Source: Actinomyces johnsonii (GTDB lineage Bacteria; Actinomycetota; Actinomycetes; Actinomycetales; Actinomycetaceae). Taken from it: DNA of 64,000 bases. The translations under genes and the position numbers were made by a program. The DNA is taken from NCBI RefSeq assembly GCF_006546835.1, contig NZ_VICB01000004.1, positions 403,132 through 467,131 on the forward strand. Direction: 5' to 3'. The notes under the pieces were generated by a model that saw nothing but the letters and a program-made list of their open reading frames with translations, searched no databases and had not been told where the DNA came from. Below are positions 27,119 to 34,863 of the stretch, piece after piece (the first letter of the stretch is position 1; every line of letters begins with the position of its first letter).

Positions 27119-27204
27119 AGGCTATCGGCCCGGCCCCTCGAAATTGCGCGATTGGTCCGGAACGCGCTGGGGAGTAATACCCCTGCGCCCAGACGCGCTA
27201 CGGT
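27119..27204. promoter_or_regulatory. Divergent leaderless promoters for phospholipid operon and SseB-like gene
   Basis: Minus strand: TAGCCT (27124-27119), 6 nt, GTG. Plus strand: TACGGT (27199-27204), 7 nt, ATG. Neither gene has a ribosome-binding site. The 74 bp between the hexamers hold no other obvious element. Confidence 0.5.
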
Positions 27205-27211
27205 GTGCGCT

Positions 27212-28066
27212 ATGAGCAGGTCCTCGGAGACTTCGGATACCCGGGCGCCGGACCCTCGGCCCGAGGCAGTGCCCCACGTGGCCGCGGCCATAGCGGCCCG
27301 GGCCAAGCTGGAGCGTCTTCTATCCGCTCCCTCGCCCTTCGCCGGTGACGACGGGACGATCCGCCCGGAGGTCGGTGCGGCGCTGGAAGCCACCGATCTG
27401 CCTCGGCACGACTACCTCGACCGGCTGTGGGCGGCGCTCGCCGGGGGGCGGCTGATCGTGCCCGTCGCCGCTCACGCCCTGCCCGACCGCTCGATGCCGA
27501 GCGGCCCGCAGGCCGTGAGCCTGCCGCGGGGCGTCTCGCACGGGAGTCCGACCCACGAGGTGCACACCGCCGATGCCTGCCAGGACGCGGCGACCCTGGC
27601 GGTGAGCCTGCCCGACGGACATATCGCCCTCCCGGTCTTCACCAGCGCCGAGGCGATGAACCGATGGCGCAGCGACGTGCGCCCCGTGCCGGTCTCGCCC
27701 GAACGGGCGGCTCAGGTGGCCTGCCTGTCCACCGACCAGCTGTGGGTGCTCGACCCCGGCAGCCGGGACTTGCGTCTGCCGCGCCCCGCTGTCGTGGCAC
27801 TGGCCGGGGGAGAGCAGTGGGTGCCCTCCTGGCGCAATGAGCCGGTTCAGGCCGAGGTGCGCGCCCAGCTCGAGGGGGTCGACGGCGTCACCGGCGTGGC
27901 CTTCGGACCGGGTGAGGACGCCGAGCTGCGGGTCTTCATCCGCATCGACGCCGCGGGTGGGCGGGCCGACGTGGCCCGGAGTCTGGAGGGGTGTCAGCAC
28001 GTCATGGTCAACCCGGCCTGGGGCGACCTCATCGACACCGTGGAGCTGTGCCCTCTGCCGGCCTGA
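27212..28066 (+). CDS. SseB-like protein of unknown function
   Basis: 284 residues, soluble. The central part (about 85-200) has the SseB N-terminal domain pattern: LWAALAGGRLIVPVAAH, LAVSLPDGHIALPVFTSAEAMNRW and AAQVACLSTDQLWVLDP. The C-terminal ~80 residues with GVTGVAFGPGEDAELRVF match the C-terminal enhancing domain of the family. Function is not established in actinobacteria. Commonly found near rplT/infC in related genomes. Leaderless start after TACGGT. Confidence 0.82.
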   Translation: MSRSSETSDTRAPDPRPEAVPHVAAAIAARAKLERLLSAPSPFAGDDGTIRPEVGAALEATDLPRHDYLDRLWAALAGGRLIVPVAAHALPDRSMPSGPQAVSLPRGVSHGSPTHEVHTADACQDAATLAVSLPDGHIALPVFTSAEAMNRWRSDVRPVPVSPERAAQVACLSTDQLWVLDPGSRDLRLPRPAVVALAGGEQWVPSWRNEPVQAEVRAQLEGVDGVTGVAFGPGEDAELRVFIRIDAAGGRADVARSLEGCQHVMVNPAWGDLIDTVELCPLPA

Positions 28067-28091
28067 TCCGGCTTCCCCGCAGCCTTAAGCG

Positions 28092-28109
28092 ACGACGTCG
28101 GAACGTCGT
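28092..28109. terminator. Possible terminator between convergent genes
   Basis: ACGACGT, CGGA, ACGTCGT: a short 7-bp hairpin after the SseB-like gene, ending at the stop of the opposing gene. Confidence 0.4.
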
Positions 28110-28426
28110 TAGGGGCGTTGCAGAATCGTGGCGCTCCACTGCTCGACCTGGCCGTAGTGGTCCTCTAAGGGACCGGCCACCTGGTCGAATCGGGCCACCA
28201 CCTCGCGCAGTGCCCGCGCGTTGTCGTCACGTCCGTCATCCTGCGCGATGCGGGCGGCGGCCTCCGCGACCGCCCGCACCTGGGCCAGGTCCCGAGTGGA
28301 GACCGTTACCCGGCCGGGACCCGGGTCCCTAGTGGTGCTCCAGTCTGCACCCGCCTGGCGGGACGGGGTGGGGCCGCTGCCGGGTTCGCCGTGCGGGTCT
28401 GAGGCCCTTACACTGTTCCATTCCAT
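28109..28426 (-). CDS. Small hypothetical protein
   Basis: 105 residues from the ATG at 28426. The N-terminal half is polar (Pro/Gly/Ser), the C-terminal half is mostly helical with VRAVAEAAARIAQ and ALREVVARFDQVAGPLEDHYGQVEQW. No membrane segment and no family recognised. TACGCT stands 8 nt before the ATG, a leaderless layout that supports expression; codon use is normal for the window. Confidence 0.6.
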   Translation of the reverse strand: MEWNSVRASDPHGEPGSGPTPSRQAGADWSTTRDPGPGRVTVSTRDLAQVRAVAEAAARIAQDDGRDDNARALREVVARFDQVAGPLEDHYGQVEQWSATILQRP

Positions 28427-28736
28427 GACGAGGGAGCGTAGGGCATCAGAATCGACCCGGCTACCGAATTGACGTGTGCCGAATAGTACCGGCGCGCACC
28501 GCATCTCATGGCCCTACGAGCGGCGCTCGTAGGGCTCTGGCCCCGGCGCCCATCGTCTGCGCCGTCGCAGCGCCGACGACGACGGTACTTGGGATCCAGG
28601 CCGCCGCCTGCGCCATCGTCCTCCTGCGGGGGAGTTGAACGAACCAATGGGCCTCCTGATCTCCGGTCAGCCTCGTACGTGGGAGGACTCACGCCGACGG
28701 CGTCGTCTGCGCCTGGGAACCGCGCCGACGTCCTGG
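28427..28736. other. Non-coding stretch upstream of infC, with a perfect hairpin at 28511-28535
   Basis: About 300 bp without a supportable gene. GCCCTACGAGC, GGC, GCTCGTAGGGC (28511-28535) is a perfect 11-bp hairpin with a 3-nt loop. It sits upstream of both flanking genes, so it is not a normal terminator; it could insulate antisense transcripts or be part of a small RNA. Confidence 0.4.
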
Positions 28737-28966
28737 TATCATTCGTCACTGACCAACCGGGGTTCGCCCCGGTGCGCAAGCGGAGCGATCCCACCTTGGT
28801 TCCTTCACGGGAATCGGGTTCATGCAAGGGCTGCGAGCCCTTCACGGTCGTCTCTCGGCTCCGGCCGGGAGAGGGTCGTGCTCTTCACGAGGCCTCCGAC
28901 CTGCGCGGCAGGGACGGGGGCCTTTCCCGTTCCGCAACCATCCGTGACTCAGAGTGAGGAACCGAC
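28737..28966 (+). promoter_or_regulatory. Promoter and long structured leader of infC-rpmI-rplT
   Basis: TGGTATCAT (TATCAT at 28737-28742) is an extended -10; transcription would start near 28749, giving a leader of about 218 nt. It holds several hairpins: AAGGGCT-GCG-AGCCCTT, CTCTCGGC pairing with GCCGGGAGAG, and a GGGACGGG/CCCGTTCC stem (about 28913-28937) that ends 30 nt before the start codon. Long leaders regulated by L20 or IF3 are known for this operon in other bacteria; binding here is inferred. Confidence 0.5.
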
Positions 28967-29611
28967 ATCAGCGAGCCCCGTATCAACGAACGGATCCGCG
29001 TTCCCGAAGTGCGTCTCGTCGGCCCCAGCGGCGAGCAGGTCGGCGTCGTCCGCGTGGAGGACGCCCTGCGTCTGGCCGAGGAGGCCGACCTCGACCTGGT
29101 CGAGGTCGCCCCCGACGCCCGCCCTCCGGTGTGCAAGCTCATGGACTACGGCAAGTTCAAGTACGAGTCGGCCATGAAGGCGCGCGACGCGCGACGGAAC
29201 CAGGCAAACACCCAGCTCAAGGAGATCCAGTTCCGCCCTAAGATCGATGAGCACGACTACGCCACCAAACGCGGCCACGTCGAGCGATTCCTCAAGGGCG
29301 GGGACAAGGTCAAATGCATCGTCCGTTTCCGCGGCCGCGAGCAGTCCCGGCCCGAACTCGGGATCAGGCTCCTCCAGGGCCTGGCCGAGGAGATGGCCGA
29401 GCTGGGCACCATCGAGTCCCACCCCCGCCAGGACGGCCGCAACATGGTGATGGTCCTGGCCCCGGTCCGCAAGAAGGCCGAGGTCAAGTCCGACCAGCGC
29501 CGCCGCCGCGAGGAAGCCCGTGCCGCCCGCCGTGCCGAGAAGCACGCCGGCCGGACGCCCAAGGGTACCAAGGTCGCGGCGGGCGGGGAGCCCACCGGCG
29601 AGAACGCCTGA
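28967..29611 (+). CDS. infC: Translation initiation factor IF-3 (ATC start codon)
   Basis: 214 residues. Binds the 30S subunit and discriminates start codons. N-domain with [23 protein letters not shown] and [14 protein letters not shown]-domain with [12 protein letters not shown] and [18 protein letters not shown] at 28955-28957 closes the frame upstream, and the only start that keeps the conserved INERI segment is ATC at 28967, preceded by TGAGGA. The first ordinary start (GTG 29009) would remove it. E. coli infC uses the rare AUU for autoregulation, so ATC here is likely a functional equivalent. The C-terminus has a Lys/Arg/Gly tail of about 35 residues. Confidence 0.93.
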   Translation: MSEPRINERIRVPEVRLVGPSGEQVGVVRVEDALRLAEEADLDLVEVAPDARPPVCKLMDYGKFKYESAMKARDARRNQANTQLKEIQFRPKIDEHDYATKRGHVERFLKGGDKVKCIVRFRGREQSRPELGIRLLQGLAEEMAELGTIESHPRQDGRNMVMVLAPVRKKAEVKSDQRRRREEARAARRAEKHAGRTPKGTKVAAGGEPTGENA

Positions 29612-29736
29612 GAGCGCTCCACACGGCGCCTCGACAACTCACCTGACACCCAAGACCCACCCCCTCGCCACCGTGAGCGGGGTCCGCAGTCCCGGCGACC
29701 ACCCGTCTGCCAGGGACCGAGAAGAGGAAATTACCC

Positions 29737-29931
29737 ATGCCGAAGAACAAGACGCACTCCGGTGCCAAGAAGCGCTTCCGGGTCACCGGCAGCGGCAAGC
29801 TCATGCGCGAGCAGGCCAACAAGCGCCACCTGCTGGAGGTCAAGTCCTCCCGCCGCAAGCGCAAGCTGTCCCAGGACCAGCCGGTCGCCCCGGCCGACGT
29901 CCGCCAGGTCAAGAAGCTGCTCGGTCGCTGA
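29737..29931 (+). CDS. rpmI: 50S ribosomal protein L35
   Basis: 64 residues, basic, beginning [20 protein letters not shown] and containing the typical KRHLLE and SRRKRKL segments. Second gene of the conserved infC-rpmI-rplT operon, 125 bp after infC and 27 bp before rplT. GAAGAGGAAAT precedes the ATG. Confidence 0.97.
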   Translation: MPKNKTHSGAKKRFRVTGSGKLMREQANKRHLLEVKSSRRKRKLSQDQPVAPADVRQVKKLLGR

Positions 29932-29958
29932 CCGCCCAACCCACCAAGGAGTCTCACC

Positions 29959-30339
29959 ATGGCACGTGTGAAGCGGGCTGTTAACGCCCAGAAGAAGCGT
30001 CGTTCCGTTCTCGAGAAGGCCTCGGGCTACCGCGGCCAGCGCTCGCGCCTCTACCGCAAGGCCAAGGAGCAGGTCACCCACTCCGGCGTCTACGCCTTCC
30101 GCGACCGTCGCGCCCGCAAGGGCGACTTCCGTCGCCTGTGGATCCAGCGCATCAACGCCGCCGCCCGCGCCGAGGGCCTGACCTACAACCGTTTCATCCA
30201 GGGGCTCGGCCTGGCCGGCGTGGAGATCGACCGCCGCATGCTCGCCGAGCTGGCCGTCAACGAGCCAGGGGGCTTCAAGGCCCTCGTGGAGGTCGCCCGC
30301 AAGGCCCTGCCCGAGGACGTCAACGCCCCCAAGGCCTGA
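29959..30339 (+). CDS. rplT: 50S ribosomal protein L20
   Basis: 126 residues: [36 protein letters not shown] and the conserved [15 protein letters not shown]. Binds 23S rRNA early in assembly and represses its own operon in several bacteria. AAGGAG stands 8 nt before the ATG. Confidence 0.97.
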   Translation: MARVKRAVNAQKKRRSVLEKASGYRGQRSRLYRKAKEQVTHSGVYAFRDRRARKGDFRRLWIQRINAAARAEGLTYNRFIQGLGLAGVEIDRRMLAELAVNEPGGFKALVEVARKALPEDVNAPKA

Positions 30340-30382
30340 ATCATTAGCGCACTCGGGCGCAGGCCCCACTGACGCACAGACG

Positions 30383-30429
30383 CCGAGTCCTCGTCACATG
30401 CCCTGAACCGGTTTGTGGCGAGGACTCGG
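30383..30429 (+). terminator. Terminator after rplT
   Basis: CCGAGTCCTCG (30383-30393) and its perfect complement (30419-30429) form an 11-bp stem around 25 nt, 43 bp after the rplT stop and before the methyltransferase promoter. Confidence 0.75.
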
Positions 30430-30462
30430 TGTTCCCGCCGATGGCTCACGTAGGCTGAACCC

Positions 30463-31377
30463 ATGAGCCATACCTCCTCCGCCGATCCTGATGAGCTTCT
30501 CGATGACACTGCCGAGCAGCCTGCTGCCCGCGGGCCGCGGCGCCGCACCGTCAGTGAGGGGCCGGCTGCTGGCCACGAGGTGCTGAACAACCCCGGCTCG
30601 GCCCGCATCTCCCGTGTGGCCGGCCTGTCCCGCCGCAACGCGCGAACCAAGCACCGCCGCTTCCTTGTCGAAGGCCCCCAGGGCGTGCGCGAGGCAGTCC
30701 GTCACGCCCCCGACCGCGTCCTCGACGTCTACCTCACCGAGGCCGCCGTCGAGCGCCACGCCGAGATCTGGCAGGAGGCTGTGGCAGCCCAGCTCTATGT
30801 GCACGTCACCAGCGAGCAGGTCATGGACGCCATGAGCACCGATGCCCAGGGCATCCTCGCCGTCGTCGCCACCGAAGAGGCCGCCGGCTCCGAAGCGCTG
30901 GCCGCCGCCCTGGACGGGGCCAGGCTCGTCGCCGTCCTCACCCAGACCCAGGACCCCGGAAACGCCGGCGCCATCATCCGAGCCGCTGATGCCGCCGGAG
31001 CCGATGCCGTCGTCCTCGTGCGGGGCAGTGTGGATCCCACTGCTCCGAAGGTCGTGCGTTCCACCGCCGGAAGCCTCTTCCACCTGCCCGTCGTCACCGG
31101 GGTAGCCCTGGACGACGTCGTCAGCGCCCTCCACGAGGCCGGACTCACCGTCCTAGCGGCTGACGGACGCGGGGACTTCGATCTCTTCGAGGCCGAGTCT
31201 CTCCTGGAGGCGCCCAGCGCCTGGCTGCTCGGCAACGAGGCCCGCGGACTACCCGCAGAGGCACTGAGCCGGGCCGACGCCGTCGTCTCCATCCCCGTCT
31301 ACGGCAAGGCGGAGTCCCTCAATGTCGCGGCAGCTGCGGCCGTCTGCCTCTACGCCAGTGCCCGGGCGCAGGCGTAG
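30463..31377 (+). CDS. SpoU/TrmH-family rRNA 2'-O-methyltransferase
   Basis: 304 residues. A substrate-binding N-domain (KHRRFLVEGPQGVREAV) is followed by the SPOUT domain with the three motifs LTQTQDPGNAGAIIRAADAAGA, WLLGNEARGL and VSIPVYGKAESLNVAAAAAV (knot and SAM site). It methylates a ribose in 23S rRNA or tRNA; the exact site cannot be read. The ~35 residue acidic N-terminal tail is variable. TAGGCT lies 6 nt before the ATG (leaderless). In related genomes pheS follows directly; here 14 kb of accessory genes intervene. Confidence 0.92.
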   Translation: MSHTSSADPDELLDDTAEQPAARGPRRRTVSEGPAAGHEVLNNPGSARISRVAGLSRRNARTKHRRFLVEGPQGVREAVRHAPDRVLDVYLTEAAVERHAEIWQEAVAAQLYVHVTSEQVMDAMSTDAQGILAVVATEEAAGSEALAAALDGARLVAVLTQTQDPGNAGAIIRAADAAGADAVVLVRGSVDPTAPKVVRSTAGSLFHLPVVTGVALDDVVSALHEAGLTVLAADGRGDFDLFEAESLLEAPSAWLLGNEARGLPAEALSRADAVVSIPVYGKAESLNVAAAAAVCLYASARAQA

Positions 31378-31418
31378 GTACCGGTCGGGAGAGCCTCGGC
31401 GGCAGAGCCGCAGCAGAC

Positions 31419-32699
31419 TCACAGCAGCTCGCAGATCGCCTCGGCCGCCCGGCCCGGTCCGTCCAGCCCCTCCATGAGCTCGGCCATGCGCCGGGCTCGC
31501 GAACGCATGACCTCGTCGGTCAGGGCCTCGCGCACCAGTGCGGTCCAGTCAGTCGCGCGAGCCTCCTTCTGGGACACGAGCCGAGCCGAGCCGAAGGCCG
31601 CGCAGCGCTGAACATTGAAGCGCTGCTCGAACTGCAACGGGATCCCGATGAAGGGCCACCCCTGCGCGCAGCTGGTCTGTACCGTTCCCTCACCGCCGTG
31701 GGTGATCGCCAGGTCGACGGCGTCGCCCAGCTGGTGCGCCGGGATCCAGTCGGTGACATGGACGTTGAGGGGCAGGGTCTCCAGGTCCTCTGGGTGGAGG
31801 TGGGAGCGCACCGGCGCCAGCACCTGGCAGTCGGCCCGTCCCAGGCCCCTGAGCACGTCGAGGACGAGGTCTCGGTTCCCCGATGAGCCCACGGCGAAGT
31901 ACACCAGGGGCTTGGGGCCGGCGGCCAGGTCAGAGACGAACTCGGGGACCTCGCCGGGCAGATGGGCGTACACCGGTCCCACCACCCGGTGGCCCTCGGG
32001 CATCTCCAGCCACCGGGGCAGCAGATGCGGAGCACTGGCGATGAGATTGAGGTCCGCGGTGAGTCCGGCGAACACCCCCTGGGGCAGAGAGACACCGTTG
32101 GCCTTGGCCACCTGGTGGAAGGAGCGTGACAGGGGCACCCGGGTCCCAACCGTGTGGAGCAGGCGTGCGGCGGCGGCGTCGACCAGGCAGTCCTCAGGAG
32201 TCACGCGGGGCAGGAAGCCGGTGGCGCCAACCCTGCGCGCAGCCTCCAAATGGGCCAATGAGTAGGCGAAGGGCCGTACGAAAACCAGGGGCACGCACTC
32301 GGCGCGGGCCGAAATAAACTGGCTAGGAGTTACTCCGATAACGACGGCGTCCGGACGCAGGCAGCGCAACAGCACCCGCTCGCTCGTGACCCGCTGAGCG
32401 AGCATCTGCGTCGTGAACGGGTGGCGCAGGCTGCGCCCCTGGTCGAATGCCAGCGCCAGCCGGCCCTCCTCGTCGCTCAGGTGGGGGGTGAGTAGACGGA
32501 ATTCGAAGCCCGCCGCCTTGATGTACTCGGAGTTGCGTCGCGAGAAGCCTGCGAAAACGCACTCCACGTCCGAGGGCATGCACCGGGCCACCTCAATGGC
32601 GCGCGTCACCTCGGCGAAATTGAACGTCTCCGGAGCGAAGAGAAGCCGGGACGTATTCTTGCGCACGGCCACCGCGCTTCCAGTGGCGCCTTCAGGCAT
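31419..32699 (-). CDS. MGT-type (GT1) glycosyltransferase
   Basis: 426 residues from ATG 32699, which has AAGGAG 8 nt upstream; an in-frame ATG at 32753 lacks one. The N-half (LLFAPETFNFAEVTRAIEVA, VVIGVTPSQFISA) and C-half Rossmann domains fit the GT-B fold, with KPLVYFAVGSSGN and the nucleotide-sugar motif AITHGGEGTVQTSCAQGWPFIGIPLQ typical of macrolide-type glycosyltransferases. No signal peptide. It probably glycosylates a small molecule for detoxification or modification, though lipid or cell-wall acceptors are also possible. An inverted repeat in its promoter suggests control by a nearby regulator, perhaps the TetR gene downstream of the promoter region. Confidence 0.83.
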   Translation of the reverse strand: MPEGATGSAVAVRKNTSRLLFAPETFNFAEVTRAIEVARCMPSDVECVFAGFSRRNSEYIKAAGFEFRLLTPHLSDEEGRLALAFDQGRSLRHPFTTQMLAQRVTSERVLLRCLRPDAVVIGVTPSQFISARAECVPLVFVRPFAYSLAHLEAARRVGATGFLPRVTPEDCLVDAAAARLLHTVGTRVPLSRSFHQVAKANGVSLPQGVFAGLTADLNLIASAPHLLPRWLEMPEGHRVVGPVYAHLPGEVPEFVSDLAAGPKPLVYFAVGSSGNRDLVLDVLRGLGRADCQVLAPVRSHLHPEDLETLPLNVHVTDWIPAHQLGDAVDLAITHGGEGTVQTSCAQGWPFIGIPLQFEQRFNVQRCAAFGSARLVSQKEARATDWTALVREALTDEVMRSRARRMAELMEGLDGPGRAAEAICELL

Positions 32700-32759
32700 G
32701 ATCAGCTCTCCTTCTGAGAGTGAGGGGTGCCAAGCACCGGAGTCCCCCGACATCTCTTA

Positions 32760-32776
32760 TTGCACGCCATGTGCAA
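32760..32776. promoter_or_regulatory. Inverted repeat operator candidate upstream of the glycosyltransferase
   Basis: TTGCAC, 5 nt, GTGCAA, 60 bp before the glycosyltransferase start, within the promoter region. The adjoining 32790-32880 is the most AT-rich DNA of this block and contains no gene. Confidence 0.45.
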
Positions 32777-32927
32777 CTGGAGGAGAGGTTAGCACGTCTA
32801 TTCTTACACGGATGCCATTTTTACGATGAGGTTGGAATGCCGGATAAATATATGCAAGGTGAATAAAGCGGATAGGGGCGGCGGTGCCCCGGTTGGGGCT
32901 GCTCTCAATGAGTTTCGGGGCGGGTCC

Positions 32928-33578
32928 TCAGTGATCGCCTGCCGGATCGTGGGAGGGTGATGGTATCGAGATGTGGCTCGGGGTCTCTTCGGCGCCCTGC
33001 TGCACCTGAGAGACCAGACTCCGCAGTGTCTGGGCCGACATATTCGTGATGGTCCGCTGGCTGATCTCCGGATGATCCAGCCACGCCAGGCACAGGGCGA
33101 TCATCGTGTCGATCCACACCTTGGCGGCGAACATAGCGTGCTCGTCGGGGGTCGCGACTCCCAGGAGCATGAGGACGAGGCGCTCATAGCGCTCGAAGCT
33201 GGTGTTCAGCGCGGCCGCGATCTCTGGGTCCTGGTCGAGGCCTCCGGTGTGCAGGGCCCGGAAGCTGTCCGGCCTGGCTCTCACATAGCCCGCGAAAGTG
33301 GAGATCGCCGCCTCCAGTGTCGGCTCGATCTGCTGCTCCACCAGGTCGTGAAGGTGAAGGATCTCATGCTCGACGATCGCTCGGGCGAAGGCCGCCTTGG
33401 AGGGGAAGTAGTGGTAGAAAAGCGTGCGCGAAACGCCGGCCCGCTTGATGATCTCATTGACGTGAGTGCGGTCGAGGGTGCCCTCCGCGAACAGTTCGAC
33501 CCCGACTCTCACCAGTTCCTCCCGGCGCTGCTCGGGCTGGAGTCGGCGGCGCGGATCGGTCGTATTCGCGGGGCTCAT
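32928..33578 (-). CDS. TetR-family transcriptional regulator
   Basis: 216 residues. The N-terminal HTH spans about 20-65: ELFAEGTLDRTHVNEIIKRAGVSRTLFYHYFPSKAAF contains the TetR recognition helix pattern (the motif is split here only by convention). The C-terminal ligand domain is all-alpha with VWIDTMIALCLAWLD. Start ATG at 33578. Lies between the glycosyltransferase and the amino-acid importer, divergent from the latter; its target is probably local but not shown. Confidence 0.88.
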   Translation of the reverse strand: MSPANTTDPRRRLQPEQRREELVRVGVELFAEGTLDRTHVNEIIKRAGVSRTLFYHYFPSKAAFARAIVEHEILHLHDLVEQQIEPTLEAAISTFAGYVRARPDSFRALHTGGLDQDPEIAAALNTSFERYERLVLMLLGVATPDEHAMFAAKVWIDTMIALCLAWLDHPEISQRTITNMSAQTLRSLVSQVQQGAEETPSHISIPSPSHDPAGDH

Positions 33579-33675
33579 GCGGATGAGACTACGGCCGGGT
33601 GGTCGACTCGGCCGGTTAGGCGCTCTGCGTGGCGTGTGACCATCATCGCAGCAAGAGACGCGTTTTGAGATTCGG

Positions 33676-33706
33676 TTGACGCTCCGGTCGCGGGCGGTGT
33701 TACCCT
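33676..33706 (+). promoter_or_regulatory. Promoter of the amino-acid importer operon
   Basis: TTGACG (33676-33681), a 19-bp spacer and TACCCT (33701-33706). The resulting leader of about 205 nt contains a hairpin (GGGCCGGT with ACCGGTCCC, about 33779-33807) and the Cys-rich leader peptide. Confidence 0.5.
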
Positions 33707-33841
33707 TCCTGACGAAAGGTCGGAACTGCGGCTACCCGTTATCCATGGGCGCTTACGGCGAACAGCCATGGGCAATCTGGGCCGGTGAGCGGTTTGAACC
33801 GGTCCCAAAGGTCTGAAGCCATACGAGCAAGGAGGAATGCG

Positions 33842-33877
33842 GTGCGCATGTGGATGTGTTGCTGTCACTGTCGCTGA
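33842..33877 (+). CDS. Poly-cysteine leader peptide (attenuator)
   Basis: GTG at 33842 follows an excellent AAGGAGG with 6 nt spacing and encodes 11 residues, MRMWMCCCHCR, before TGA. Four of the last six residues are Cys, three consecutive. The bases of the Cys codons lie in an arm that can pair: AUGUGGAU (33848-33855) with AUCCACGU (33896-33903), directly before the importer's GTG. A ribosome slowed at Cys codons would open that stem and expose the downstream start. Poly-Cys short ORFs acting as cysteine attenuators are described in mycobacteria. An overlapping ATG frame at 33837 is also Cys-containing but sits too close to the Shine-Dalgarno. Confidence 0.65.
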   Translation: MRMWMCCCHCR

Positions 33878-33918
33878 GGCAGATTCCGCTCCTATATCCA
33901 CGTTGAGACGAGGTACTC

Positions 33919-34773
33919 GTGACCACATCCGCATCCTCTCCCGATCGAACAGCTGCAGACCGATCTGACGACGTCGACGACGACGTCAAAGGCGCCCAGC
34001 GCGAGCCCCGGGACGCTGGCGCGGACCGGAAACCCGACGACGCCCTGGTGCGCATCAGCCATGTCACCAAGTACTACGGCCATTTCAAAGCGCTCGATGA
34101 CGTTTCACTCGACATCCACCGTGGTGAGGTCGTGGCCGTCATCGGAGCCTCGGGTTCCGGTAAATCGACGCTGTGCCGCACCGTCAACCGCCTCGAGCCG
34201 ATCCAGAAGGGCGAGATCGAGATCGACGGCGTCCCATTGCCTCAGGAGGGCAGGGCGCTGGCCCAACTGCGCGCCGAGGTGGGAATGGTCTTCCAGTCCT
34301 TCAACCTCTTCCCGCACCGAACGGTGCTGGACAATATCACCCTGGCGCCCATCAAGGTGCGCGGCACCCCCCGCCGGCAGGCCGAGACGCGGGCCCATGA
34401 GCTGCTGGCTCGCGTCGGGCTAGCGGATCAGGCCTCCAAGCGCCCCGCGCAGCTCTCGGGAGGCCAGCAGCAGCGGGTCGCCATCGCCCGCGCCCTGGCC
34501 ATGGATCCCAAGGTCATGCTCTTCGACGAACCCACCAGCGCTCTGGACCCGGAGATGATCAACGAGGTCCTGGACGTCATCAAGGATCTGGCTTCCTCCG
34601 GCATGACCATGCTTGTCGTCACTCACGAGATGGGATTCGCCCGCTCCGCCGCCGACCGCGTCGTCTTCATGGATGGCGGCCAGATCGTGGAATCAGGCAG
34701 CCCCGCCGAGTTCTTCTCCTCTCCGCGCACCGAACGCGCTCGCGACTTCCTGTCCAAGGTGCTCAGCCACTGA
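33919..34773 (+). CDS. Polar amino-acid ABC importer, ATP-binding protein
   Basis: 284 residues. After a ~40 residue charged N-terminal tail: GASGSGKST (Walker A), [13 protein letters not shown] (Q-loop), [15 protein letters not shown] (signature), [12 protein letters not shown] (Walker B) and VVTHEM (H-loop). The closest pattern is the GlnQ/GluA type serving glutamate, glutamine, cystine and related substrates. GTG start. First of four genes making a complete importer (ATPase, binding protein, two permeases). The Cys-rich leader peptide upstream suggests that the substrate is cystine/cysteine or that the operon responds to cysteine. Confidence 0.93.
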   Translation: MTTSASSPDRTAADRSDDVDDDVKGAQREPRDAGADRKPDDALVRISHVTKYYGHFKALDDVSLDIHRGEVVAVIGASGSGKSTLCRTVNRLEPIQKGEIEIDGVPLPQEGRALAQLRAEVGMVFQSFNLFPHRTVLDNITLAPIKVRGTPRRQAETRAHELLARVGLADQASKRPAQLSGGQQQRVAIARALAMDPKVMLFDEPTSALDPEMINEVLDVIKDLASSGMTMLVVTHEMGFARSAADRVVFMDGGQIVESGSPAEFFSSPRTERARDFLSKVLSH

Positions 34774-34863
34774 GCCCCGAACCGCACCTTCTCCCGGGTG
34801 CGGCTGCCACCGCAGGCCCTGGGCCTGGGACGGTTCCGTCCCCGTCCGAACGAAAGGAACACC

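Noticed and set aside
33837..33968. Alternative Cys-containing leader ORF from ATG 33837
   Set aside because: Only about two bases separate it from the Shine-Dalgarno, and it runs into the importer gene; the GTG 33842 frame has ideal spacing and denser Cys codons.
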